This document shows, one piece after another, positions 23,470-33,895 of a DNA stretch of 64,000 nt. Both the position numbers and the translations under genes were made by a program. The notes below the pieces were generated by a model, which saw only the letters and a program-made list of their open reading frames with translations, was not told the origin of the DNA and searched no databases. Location: NCBI GenBank assembly GCA_963682025.1, contig OY821517.1, forward strand, positions 300,828,844-300,892,843, in the 5' to 3' direction. The number at the start of each line of letters is the position of its first letter. Position 1 is the first letter of the stretch. Source of the DNA: Cordilura impudica (Eukaryota; Arthropoda; Insecta; Diptera; Scathophagidae).

Positions 23470-25215
23470 ATGAACGTCGTTTGTGTCTTTTTGGTTCGGT
23501 TTCACGTATCAGAGCCCAGTAATAGTCTCCCAGCATGCTTTTGTCCCAAAATCCTCGATCATTTCTTTAAATTTTCATTAAATCTTGGTGAGCACGCTCC
23601 TCTTGTTCGTCACTCATCGCACCTAGATTTTATGGAAAAAAAATCTAAATGCGAATGAAGAAAATGCATTTTGAGTGACATTCGTGCACCTAATTCGTGA
23701 TAATTTTTCAATAATTCAGCAACAATTTGTCTGTAGTATTCACTCTTAGTATTTCCAAGAAAACTGTCGACGATGCTCTTGAAAGATTTCCTGGCTGCAT
23801 ATTCTTTTTCAAATAAACATTGTGAAAAATTGTCATCATTCAATAGCTTCCTGATCTGAGGGCCAACAAATATGCCTTCTTTGATTTTAGCATATGAACA
23901 AATATTTAAAATGCTGCACCATCTTTGCCAGAGGCTTTACAAAGTTCTTAAAAAGGCCCAAATTTATGTGCAGCGGCGGAAGAAGAACGTCATTTGGATC
24001 AATTAATCAATCATTTGGATGAAATGTTTTGTTTTCTTAGTAAATACTCAGTTCTTTATGGTCACTCTGTTCTGACGTAATATTGACATGTAGCGCGACT
24101 ATCCCATAGACAAAGGAAACAACAATATTTTGCATACGAGTCAACAAACCAATGACCTGCAACAGATTAATTTAAATTTATTTACGGTGGTCTATACTAT
24201 ATATCAAGGTTCAGAAAATACACACATGAAACACACAATGTTCTGTTCAACAGCAGCCAACACATATCTTTATTTTCATATCAATTATGTGCGTTTCTAA
24301 ATTTTCTACGGTGCCCAACACAATCATGACTGTGTTCGTGTTAATATTTCGTTATTTACACGAACATTTTTGTATCACGCACTTTTTGTTTCAATCACAC
24401 ATAAACCACACATTTTTGTGTGTTGCTTTATTTGAAGTTCATGTTCTGGTACGTGTACTGAAAAAAAAAAAAAACAGAACATGTACAATAAACAGGTTCG
24501 AGTTCAGTTATATTTTAAGTCGTGTTCTGGCTCGTGTACTAAGAAAAAATACAACATGTACAATAAACAGGTTCGAGTTCAGTTATATTTTAAGTCGTGT
24601 TTAAAATAGAGTGTTTATTTTCAAAATATGCAGCCAATTCCAAGCTTCTATCTCTATAGTTTGTTACTTTTGTCCCAACTGCAAGATGTTTCCACTACTG
24701 CATGTGTGAAGCTAGTAATTCTGTGTCTTGCTTCGTTAAATGTAAATCCCGAATTAGATCATTCAAACTACGACTGCTGGTGATAGATGTTTCGGACTCA
24801 CTGCTCGTGTAGCACTGGGAATGACTGGTAATCGACCATTTGGTGGACGCTGAACTGGTTTGGAAATCAATGGGACATTCGCGTAAGTAATAGTTTTTCA
24901 ATTTCTCATATTAAATCCAGCTAAACACAAATAACAACCGATTAGGTGGATACTTGACTATCTCCGAAGTACTGGAATTGAAAAATCGAAATAGATCTTC
25001 TTGCCATTTGACCACTTGTATAAAACAGTTCTACAACTATTGCAAAACATTGTCGGTGTCCACGATTTGTCCAAGTTTCTGACAGCAAAACCAAAATACT
25101 GTAAATATGCATATTTTAATTATTCTGATATTGCACATCCTTTTTTCCCCAACCAAATATTCACCACACACAAAGCAAAAATAGTCGGTAACACACGATC
25201 TCCCTGACATGCTTA
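23470..25215 (-). pseudogene. broken copy of an unnamed arthropod repeat-associated protein
   Basis: Minus-strand fragments, in order: KYAYLQYFGFAVRNLDKSW and CNSCRTVLYKWSNGKK (about 25,110-24,980), an IGCYLCL block, a linker, SRSLNDLIRDLHLTKQDTEL (about 24,770-24,710), a gap, then DPNDVLLPPLHINLGLFKNF (about 24,000-23,940) and LLKNYHELGARMSLKMHFLH with SHLDFF (about 23,720-23,640). From memory this order matches a family common in arthropod genomes with N-terminal C-x2-C pairs and a conserved MSLKxHFLHSHLD motif; I know no assigned function or transposon class for it. Several stops and frameshifts. The gap (24,200-24,604) holds unrelated sequence. Confidence 0.6.
24450..24604 (+). repeat. 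tandem duplication, 81-bp period
   Basis: Two copies of a unit starting GTGTACT (24,453 and 24,534), both containing ACATGTACAATAAACAGG and TTCAGTTATATTTTAAGTCG. They differ mainly by the length of an A run. It lies in the gap of the surrounding pseudogene. Confidence 0.8.
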
Positions 25216-26000
25216 AACGTTACTATTATAAAGAGTTAGAATCAATTTGGGCTTCTGTAAAATTAAAAATTGTGAAATTGTGGTGTCAGTATTGACTGTT
25301 TTACAGTATTGCCAGCATGCGATAAAATATGAACAAGACGTGATAGCCCAGAGTCGAATTCAGCGCATCCAGATTAGTTAAAAACATGCTTCGTTTCTGC
25401 AGTAAATTTTTTTTTTTTAATTTTAATTATAACTAAATGGCTCTCGCCACTTGAGAAATGTTTCCAAATACTGGGGCCTTATTTTCGCAGTCGTGATGGA
25501 AGTAATTGCGTGTCGAAATTTCATTCGACATTGAAAATATTTCTAATTTCCTTACTCGTTACGAATCGAAACGATTTATTTTTTCAGCATTGCAATAGAC
25601 TGAAATAAATATGTTTTACAACACTATATAAAAGTATGTTTATTATAAAATTGAAAAGAAGTGACATTAAAACGAAGTGAAATATTAACAAATTGATTTA
25701 ACTTTGATTTTTTTTTATATATATCATCATTCGATTCGTTCGTAAAGGAGATGGCAACTTGCATACAGCTCCAAATACATTCAATGACATCTCGTAGCCA
25801 AACAGCAAAACGACAAGCATGATGTGATTTGTATGGTGCTTTATTTTTTGTGGTCACAAAATTTGTTGCGGTAGTTCGTTGTGTTTATAAGCAAAATATG
25901 ACGGCCATAAAAAAATGAACAAAATTTTGGGTTTTCTACGCGTATACACTTCATTGACTCGGATTACAAATTTAAAAATTTTATTATTATACCCTATACC
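25216..26000. other. non-coding spacer
   Basis: No recognisable gene; short open frames at 25,624-26,036 have no domain. The last bases, ATTATTATACCCTATACC, resemble the terminal motif of repeat A, so a small repeat-A remnant may abut the hAT terminus at 26,001. Confidence 0.4.
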
Positions 26001-26651
26001 CAGGGCCTTACAGAGCTGAGAGGGGGCCCAGGCCAATAAAAAATATGGAGCCTCTTGTTTGAGTAAAAAGAAACAAATTTACATAGTTCTTTTATGATTT
26101 TTAATTTATTTAAAAAGTATGAAATTAATAATTAAATTACAAATAAGCTTTTCGAGCTTTAGTTGTAGCAAAATCTTTTATAATAGTTGAATTTATATGT
26201 AAAATTGATAGCCCATTCAACCGTTCTTGGCTCATTGCAGATCTGTTAAAATTTTTAACCCTTTTCAGCACACTGAAACTGCGTTCCGCTGAAGCAACAG
26301 AGGCAGGTAGATTTAAAAATATTCTTAAAGCTGTTGCTATATTTGGAAACAATCCAATTAGGTTTTTTTTTTTAATGTTTAGCAGCAACTTAGCTGGAGA
26401 TGATTCTATATCAAAGTTTACTTCAAAAATATTTTTTAAAAATATCATTTCATCACATATCTCATTTGAAATTTCCTTTGGATATTTTAAGTGTATATTT
26501 TTTGCTTTCGATTTTATTTCCTCATCTGATGAAGTTTGAAAAGTCCAAAGGAATCCAAAAGTCTGGCAAATTTTGCGTGAAGATTCAAAGCGACGTGTCA
26601 AGCCTGAAATAACCGAATCAATAATGTGCATAAAAATGCATAAAAACATTA

Positions 26652-27224
26652 AGGGCCATTATTACAACCTGCTTTTAAAGTAAATGTTATTTAAAGGTAA
26701 CTTTAGCTAAAGTGAACAATAAAGTTACCTTTAACTTCTTTTCGTTATTACAACTTCCCATTAAAATAAAATTAATATTTTTGATATTGTGGCAGCACCA
26801 AAGGAAACACCGATTACTTTTGACCAAATGAATTGATTTATTAAAATACATAGTGGCAACGTTCCTTTAGTTGTTCGCAAATAAACAATAAAAATAATAG
26901 AATAAAAACCAAAAACCTTTATTATAAGTTGCTTAATTGTAGTAAATGTGTAATAAAACTTTATAAAAATATACAAGCATATATTTAAGTATCTATAAAT
27001 AAATTTATTTCCAAAACTAAATTGATGTGAATTTCGTCTTCATAGGTCAGAAAATGTGGCATTATTAAATACATAAACCTCATGTTAAAAGTTAAAGGCA
27101 ACAATATCTTCCCTTTAGCTTATCGGTCACTTTTAGCTTAAAGTATAGTTGTAATAACGAAAAACTAATAATCTGCCAGATAACATCCTAACTTTAGCTA
27201 TTGGCAAGTTGTAGTAATGGCCCT
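26652..27224. mobile_element. MITE with TA target duplication, inside the hAT gene
   Basis: Terminal inverted repeats of about 22 bases: AGGGCCATTATTACAACCTG on the left and AGGGCCATTACTACAACTTG on the reverse complement of the right. TA flanks both sides (26,650-26,651; 27,225-27,226). The hAT frame reads on from one side to the other when the element is skipped, which confirms a clean insertion. It has no coding capacity. TA duplication suggests mobilisation by a Tc1/mariner-type or similar transposase. Confidence 0.88.
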
Positions 27225-28745
27225 TACTCTATAATGTTCTTCAGCATCAAACTGTGACCTAATATGACGAGTTAATTGAAAATCAGTTGAAATTTTGGAA
27301 AGTACGGCAATCTCTTTTGAACTTAAGAGTAATCTTCCCCACTCTTCACGCATTGTCTTCATCCTTGCAATAAGATTTTTAATATATTCCATTTCGACGT
27401 CAAGTGTTGCATTGCGTGCTTCAATAATTAAATTAGTTTGTTGCAATAACGTTAATATTTCAAGTCATATTGTTGTCAACACAATGCATTCGAATGTATC
27501 CAAATATTGAAAAATTGACTGAAGTTCGGTACGTGCGTGCGGTGGAAGGTTTAGTGACTTAGACTCCTCTAAAGCAGCCAGAATATTTGACGATTATTGT
27601 AAATTGGTTTAACAGCATCAATTCGAGCAGACCATCTTGTCTTTGATATTGTATGAAGTGACACAGCTAAATATTTCTTTAAAATCTCCCACTTTCTAGG
27701 ACTGCTGGTTAAAAAAATTATACATCTGTTAAATTCTCCCAAAATATGTAACTGCTTCTTTACATGATTCAGCAGAGTCAACTCCAACAAGATTAAGAGT
27801 ATGATTTCCACAGCTGGAAAAAATGCAATTCGGATTACGCTCAAGCAGCACTGCTTGCACACCGTTATACTGTCTTGCCATATTAGCACCATTATCATAT
27901 GCTTGCCCAAAGCATAAATTAAAATCAAGGCCAAAATTTTCCAGAATTTCAATAATTCGTGTAGCGATTTCGATTCCTCTTTTTTGTGTAAATGAATCAA
28001 ATGTAATAAATCTTTCCTCAATTGAATACGATGCATTATTTATTATTTTTACATAACGAATTACAAGACACGTTTGTTCTTGGCGTGAGCAGTCTGGTGT
28101 CGCATCCACAATAATGGAAAAATATTTAGAATCAAGAATTTCTTCAATAATTTTTCTTTGCACAAATTTTCCACAAATCTGAATGAATTCATTTTGAATT
28201 CTTGATGATAAATAATGAACTTGAAGACGTTTGTGCTTGTCTTGTGACTCACGAACACTTTTTACATTTTCGTATAAAACTGGATCATACTTACTGAGCA
28301 ATTCTATGATTTCCATTCCGCGAATTTCCAATATTCTCATTAGAACCAAATAATGCCAAACCACGCTCACTTAGGACAAAATATAACATCCAAAATTCTA
28401 TGAAGAACTTTCTGCCAATTACTTGTCTCACAGTTTAGTTTTTCAGTAGAGATGATCCTAAGCGGGTACGCGATCTTTCAATTTCCTCCATCCTCTTAAA
28501 ATATCCCATCCTGATTGACTACCGAGAACTGATGCATCAAATTTCATATCCTGTAGGGAAAACAAAATAATGACTTTTTTTGAATTGATCCAACATAGCC
28601 AATCTCTGTTGCAAATTTCCCCATTCGATATGGAAATTTATTATTTTCAGCATCATTTGGGATGTTTTCAGGTATTTTAAAATGTTCAATTTTCAAAAAA
28701 TCTTCCATTTGCATTAAATTTTTCTTGTTAAGTAAGGCGACGTCA

Positions 28746-29193
28746 ACACTACAAGAACTAGGGAGATCCTGAATCTGAGCAGGGTAGAACTTAGTAGGGT
28801 AATTGGCATTCTCACTGGACACTCTGAACTGAGGGCTCATCTATACCGTATAGAACGGGCGGAATCAGCCATTTGTAGAGCTTGCGGAGAGGATGACGAA
28901 ACCCTAGAACACTACCTCTGCTACTGTCCTGCAATTGCGAGAACAAGGGTCAGACATCTATCCAACGACATCTTACCAGGCCTGACGGGTCTTAGGGGGA
29001 TAAGCTGAAAAATACTCAAGAAATTTGCTGATGAAACGAATTTCTAAGTTAACAGAGAGGTAGATAACCGGATGAACGTAGAGATGTAGAGCGCACAACA
29101 AGCCGACCTACTGGCTTAGGTGTATATCCGGACACAACGGATATGAGCTATGTGTATACATAGCTCCTCTTATCAACCTAACCTAACCTAACC
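28746..29193 (+). mobile_element. LINE 3' fragment with CCTAA tail and 13-bp target duplication
   Basis: The insert is flanked by identical TAAGGCGACGTCA at 28,733-28,745 and 29,194-29,206. Its plus strand encodes the C-terminal end of a LINE ORF2: GILTGHSELRAHLYRIERAE followed by a C-x2-C...H...C cluster (CRACGEDDETLEHYLCYC). A stop at about 29,008 is followed by about 170 bases of 3' UTR and four CCTAA units (29,177-29,196). It is a severely 5'-truncated copy of a Jockey/R1-type element. The preserved duplication implies a fairly recent insertion. Confidence 0.88.
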
Positions 29194-29640
29194 TAAGGCG
29201 ACGTCATCGTCGAAAACAGGTATTGAAGTTGTTGCTTCAATTCCTTGAATATTGGGTAGATTAGATGACACGTAATTTTCTTCCATGTTTGCATCATCAA
29301 CAATTATCTGTAATGGTGACAAAGAATCTTCTATTTGTTCTGAAGTTATATTTTCAACCACCGAAATTTGAGCATCAACATCAGCAATAACATTTGCCAT
29401 TTGTGAAATAGCATGAGTAGTTTAATTTTCAGGATTGACTCTTTGATTGATAACCTGTTCAGTGATGTTTTTTTTATTAAAGAATTTAGTTAATCGTGGC
29501 AGAATTTGCTTGGCTTTTTCTTGTTCTTTTTTCTGTCGTCTCTTGCTTGCGCCACTCGGATATGTTATTTTCATTATATTCCTAAAATTAATTACGTATG
29601 AATTAAATAGAACTATTTTTAATATTAACTCCATTTAAAC

Positions 29641-29924
29641 TTACAGATTACAAATATCACTAAACAATAAAAAAACACTAATTTTATAATCACTAAAATT
29701 TATACATATTACGGAACCAAAAGCTATACTCAATAGGAAAATTAAAACTGTACTGAATAGGAAATATAGTTAAATTTTTAATAATTGAAAATTAAATATT
29801 CTTTTTTACGCAATTGGCCCACTACGTTAAAATTTTTTGAATTTTTCAGAGTTCAACATATTCTTTTTTATGCAATTGGCCTACTACGTAAAAAAGTTTT
29901 ATACATACATATAACAATAACCAT
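29641..29924. repeat. short direct duplication, 71-bp spacing
   Basis: TATTCTTTTTTACGCAATTG, continuing as GCCCACTACGT, at about 29,799 recurs with few changes at about 29,870. No gene. It may be part of the hAT 5' non-coding end, where subterminal repeats are common. Confidence 0.5.
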
Positions 29925-30165
29925 ATAAAGCTGCTTCCCTATCTTCACTTAAATCAATCAAAAAACTAAAATTTTGCAAAGATTTCTCAAATTTGGTTTG
30001 TAAATGTTTTTGCAAAAAATAAGTGAGCTTACCAAATATGGCCAGGATCGGTCCCTATAAAAATATAGCATCCGATATGAATTTTTACAAGTACCTAAGA
30101 GATAGCGTCTCTAAACGTATGGTATAGGGTATCGTATAGTCGGTCTTGACCTTGTTTTTTCTTTA
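29925..30165 (-). repeat. repeat family A, truncated copy
   Basis: On the minus strand it starts AAGGTCAAGACCGACTATACG, then GATACCCTATACCATACG and CGATATGCTATATTT-type landmarks, and breaks off within the first third of the family. The palindrome is reduced by sequence changes. Confidence 0.75.
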
Positions 30166-30447
30166 ATTTCCTTTCCAATTATATTTATTAGTTCATTTTA
30201 AACGGGCTAATATAGCATGCCTTTTTTAGTGCTTTTTCTAAACAGTCTCAAAAGAGCTCTAAAGTTTCTAACACTTTCGGTCGGTTTTTCCAATGACAAG
30301 CTGCTTATTATTTCTTAATTAATTGATGTTTCAAAGTTAGCTTTAGTTTAGGATATTATTGGAATCAGTTTTCGAAAATGTACTATTTATTTGACATTTT
30401 TTGACCCAAAAAACCTTTTCTTGAATTATTGTGTATATTTTACTATA

Positions 30448-31753
30448 ACGGGTGATTTTTTTGAGGTTAGGATTTTCATGCATTAGTATTTGACAGATCA
30501 CGTGGGATTTCAGACATGGTGTCAAAGAGAAAGATGCTCAGTATGCTTTGACATTTCATCATGAATAGACTTACTAACGAGCAACGCTTGCAAATCATTG
30601 AATTTTATTACCAAAATCAGTGTTCGGTTCGAAATGTGTTTCGCGCTTTACGTCCGATTTATGGTCTACATAATCGACCAAGTGAGCAAACAATTAATGC
30701 GATTGTGACCAAGTTTCGCACTCAGTTTACTTTATTGGACATTAAACCAACCACACGAATGCGTACAGTGCGTACAGAAGAGAATATTGCGTCTGTTTCT
30801 GAGAGTGTTACTGAAGACCGTGAAATGTCGATTCGTCGCCGTTCGCAGCAATTGGGTTTGTGTTATTCGACCACATGGAAGATTTTACGCAAAGATCTTG
30901 GTGTAAAACCGTATAAAATACAGCTCGTGCAAGAACTGAAGCCGAACGATCTGCCACAACGTCTAATTTTCAGTGATTGGGCCCTAGAAAAGTTGGCAGA
31001 AAATCCGCTTTTTTATCGACAAATTTTGTTCAGCGATGATGCTCATTTCTGGTTGAATGGCTTCGAAAATAAGCAAAATTGCCGTATTTGGAGTGAAGAG
31101 CAACCAGAAGCCGTTCAAGAACTGCCCATGCATCCCGAAAAATGCACTGTTTTGTGTGTTTTGTACGCTGGTGGAATCATTGGACCGTATTTTTTCAAAG
31201 ATGCTGTTGGACGCAACGTTACGGTGAATGGCGATCGCTATCGTTCGATGCTAACAAACTTTTTGTTGCCAAAAATGGAAGAACTGAACTTGGTTGACAT
31301 GTGGTTTCAACAAGATGGCGCTACATGCCACACAGCTCGCGATTCTATGGCCATTTTGAGGGAAAACTTCGGAGAACAATTCATCTCAAGAAATGGACCG
31401 GTAAGTTGGCCACCAAGATCATGCGATTTGACGCCTTTAGACTATTTTTTGTGGGGCTACGTCAAGTCTAAAGTCTACAGAAATAAGCCAGCAACTATTC
31501 CAGCTTTGGAAGACAACATTTCCGAAGAAATTCGGGCTATTCCGGCCGAAATGCTCGAAAAAGTTGCCCAAAATTGGACTTTCCGAATGGACCACCTAAG
31601 ACGCAGCCGCGGTCAACATTTAAATGAAATTATCTTCAAAAAGTAAATGTCATGGACCAATCTAACGTTTCAAATAAAGAACCGATGAGATTTTGCAAAT
31701 TTTATGCGTTTTTTTTTTAAAAAAAGTTATCAAGCTCTTAAAAAATCACCCGT
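30448..31753 (+). mobile_element. complete mariner-superfamily element, DD41D (rosa-like)
   Basis: Terminal repeats start ACGGGTGATTTTTTTGAG on the left and, on the reverse complement, ACGGGTGATTTTTTAAGAG on the right. TA duplications flank the element (30,446-30,447 and 31,754-31,755). Total length about 1.3 kb with a single intact transposase ORF. It sits in the first TATATA bases of Helitron copy 1, so it is younger than that Helitron. Confidence 0.93.
30561..31646 (+). CDS. mariner transposase, DD41D type, apparently intact
   Basis: 361 residues from an ATG (MNRLTNEQRLQIIEFYYQNQ) to a stop. The N-terminal third carries the helix-turn-helix DNA-binding domains; the catalytic core has D159 (FSDDAHFWLNG), D252 (QQDGATCHTA) and D294 (TPLDYFLWG), giving 41 residues between the last two aspartates, the DD41D spacing described for the rosa group. 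The family cuts and pastes DNA at TA sites from the nucleus. Residue 160 is D where the related copies at 48 kb and 41 kb have E, and 198-202 reads LCVLY where relatives read VWCGLW; these could reduce activity. The start is fixed by alignment to the 48-kb copy. This is the only full-length transposase ORF in the window. Confidence 0.95.
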   Translation: MNRLTNEQRLQIIEFYYQNQCSVRNVFRALRPIYGLHNRPSEQTINAIVTKFRTQFTLLDIKPTTRMRTVRTEENIASVSESVTEDREMSIRRRSQQLGLCYSTTWKILRKDLGVKPYKIQLVQELKPNDLPQRLIFSDWALEKLAENPLFYRQILFSDDAHFWLNGFENKQNCRIWSEEQPEAVQELPMHPEKCTVLCVLYAGGIIGPYFFKDAVGRNVTVNGDRYRSMLTNFLLPKMEELNLVDMWFQQDGATCHTARDSMAILRENFGEQFISRNGPVSWPPRSCDLTPLDYFLWGYVKSKVYRNKPATIPALEDNISEEIRAIPAEMLEKVAQNWTFRMDHLRRSRGQHLNEIIFKK

Positions 31754-31789
31754 TATATATAAAATTCATTTTCTGTTTGTTTGTTTGAC

Positions 31790-32930
31790 CGCTATACAAA
31801 TTTTTATTTTTCAACGGATTTTCCTGAAATTTTGTACACACGATCTCTATACCCCAGGAAAGGTCGCCATATACTTTCTACCGGCCACGCCTACTTTTAC
31901 GCCCACTTTTTATGTAAAATTCATTTTCTGTTTTATTCATATTTGTTTACTATACAAATTTTTATTTGTTAACAGATTTCTCTGAAATTCGCTACACACG
32001 ATCCCTGTACCCAGCTAAGGTCACCATATACTTTTCATCGACCTCGCCTACTTTTACGCCCACTTTTTATATACAATTCAATTTCTGCTTTTTGGTATAT
32101 TTGTTCGCTATACAAATTATTATTTTTCAACGGATTTCTCTGAATTTTGCTACACACGATCTCCGTACTCCAGGAAAGGTCGCCATATGATTCTTACCGG
32201 CCACGCCTACTTCTGCGCCCACTTTTTGTATACAATTCATTTTCTGTTTTTTTTTGTATATTTGTTCGCTATGCAAATTTTTATTTCTCAACGGAATTCT
32301 CTGAAATTTGGTACACACGATCTCTGTACTCCGGGAAAGGTCGCCATATCCTTCGTACCGGCCGCGCCTACTGTTACGCTCACTTTTTGTATACAATTCA
32401 TATTCAGTTTTTTGGTACGTTTGTTCGCTACACAATTTTTTTTTTAAACGGATTTCTCTGAAATTTGCTACACACGAACTCTGTACTCCAGAGAGGTCGC
32501 CATATGATTCTTGCCGGCCACGCCTACTTCTACGCCCACTTTTTATACAAAATTAATTTTCTGGTATATTTGTTCACTATAGAAATTTTAATTTTTCAAG
32601 GGATGTCTAAAATTTGGTCACACGATCTCTATACTACAGGGAAGGTCACCATATGCTTCTTACAGGCCACCCCTACTTTACGCCAACTTCTATGTATATA
32701 AAACTTATTTTTGTCCTTTTATTTGTTTCTTTATTTGATTACTATACAAACTTTTATTTTTCAATGGCTTTCTCCGAAATTTAGTACATATTCCAGGGAA
32801 GGTCGCCATATGAGTTTTACTAACCACGCCTACTTTTACGTCCAATTTTCATATAAAATTCATATTTTGTTGTGTGGTATATTTCTTCCCTATACAAATG
32901 TGTACTTTACTCTGAAATTTGGTTTACACG
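31790..32930 (+). repeat. ~157-bp tandem array inside Helitron copy 1
   Basis: About eight monomers; successive CTATACAAATTTTTATTTTT landmarks lie at about 31,791, 31,950, 32,107, 32,269, 32,428, 32,576, 32,741 and 32,890. Each monomer also has ACACACGATCTCTGTACTCC, AGGTCGCCATA and GGCCACGCCTACTTTTACGC. The many overlapping open frames here arise because the monomer lacks stops in some frames; they are not genes. Confidence 0.92.
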
Positions 32931-33179
32931 GAAATAACTACACGGTGAACAAATTCCCCAAACTTAAAAAAAGGTACCCAAAAGAAATGAACAAGTCCCC
33001 ATTTTTTTTTTTAATCGAAGTAAAAAATGAACTTACTCCCCAATTCATTCTTAAATTTTTAAATATTTTTATTCAATGAATTTTGTTAAATATTTATTTT
33101 AGTAAACATTTGCATGCTGCTCTCAATATATGCCCTACAATAAATGCATTAAAAATGAGTATTCTTTTCAATAGCATCA

Positions 33180-33620
33180 GTTCGTTGCGCGGAAGCTACG
33201 CGCACGGGGAATACAGCTTAGCTAGAATATCGGAATGATCTGAAAAATATATTTTGACAATTCAAATAAGTTCGCAACAGCTGCGCGGCAGCACAGGTGT
33301 GGCTGCCAAACGCGCGGAAGCGGCGCGCGAACGAGAACTACGCGGCGTATGCGGATGCAACGCGCTCTCGGAACACAGCTCAGCTAAAATATCGCAATGC
33401 TCTAAAAAATATATTTTAGGAATTAAAATAAGTGGACAACAACTGCGCGGTAGCACGGGTGTGGCTGCCAAACGCGCGAAAGCGGCGCACGAACGCGGAC
33501 GCGGACGCGATGCGCTCTAGGAACACAGCTCAGCTAAAATATCGCAATGCTCTGAAAAAAATATTTTAGGAATTAAACGCGCGGAAGCGGACGCGGCTCG
33601 CTCGCGGAACACAGCTTAGT
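33180..33620 (+). repeat. GC-rich tandem array inside Helitron copy 1
   Basis: About three monomers of ~160 bases containing CGCGCGGAAGCGGCGCGCGA, GCGCTCTCGGAACACAGCTC and AATATCGCAATGCTCT. Striking GC content against AT-rich surroundings, with degenerate GCGGAC hexamers. A sister array occurs in copy 2 at 44,525-45,015. Confidence 0.85.
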
Positions 33621-33895
33621 GAAATGTCGTATGATAAATTTTATCTACGTATGTGAAATAATTACCTGTTGATCAAAATAGGCCACACATATACCATAAG
33701 CAGTTGCTTAAAGAAACCTTGCGACACAATATTAAACGTCGCATTAGTCTTTCATTTCTGAAACTTGAATTTGACGTCTCTGCTCAATGAAGATCACTTA
33801 TTGAATGAAGTAATTTAATTTTTAAAAGTTCTGATTCCTTTAATTTGCGAACCATTCCGTTATATTTGATGTTTATAAATAAACTGAAAAAAAAA

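Larger units (their letters stand above)
26001..29640 (-). pseudogene. hAT transposase, ZMYM1-like, broken and twice interrupted
   Basis: Minus-strand order: a basic N-terminal patch (GASKRRQKKEQEKAKQILPR, about 29,560), a TTF-type zinc-finger region ending FCFPYRI (28,840-28,544), a DUF4371-like catalytic region (SKYFSIIVDATPDCSRQEQT, CFGQAYDNGANMA, about 28,130-27,870; frameshift near 27,740), and a C-terminal dimerisation domain (LNLPASVASAERSFSVLKRV, about 26,310-26,250) ending at 26,137. Stops and frameshifts occur between blocks. The terminus CAGGGCCTTACAGAGC at 26,001 looks like a hAT inverted repeat. Two insertions split it: a MITE (26,652-27,224) and a LINE tail (28,746-29,193). The family is related to ZMYM1-type hAT transposases; this copy is dead. 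Confidence 0.85.

Noticed and set aside
24287..24604. 105-codon plus-strand open frame
   Set aside because: It translates a tandem duplication twice (the same peptide repeated) and has no similarity.
29177..29196. CCTAA repeats as an interstitial telomere
   Set aside because: Only four units, exactly at the 3' end of a LINE fragment with a target duplication, so they are the LINE tail.
31700..33080. Series of 60-120-codon open frames on the plus strand
   Set aside because: They are stop-free frames of the ~157-bp Helitron monomer and repeat the same peptide with drift; the same happens at 42,880-44,283.
33254..33520. Arginine/alanine-rich open frames on both strands
   Set aside because: Produced by the GC-rich tandem array; no domain and no independent start.
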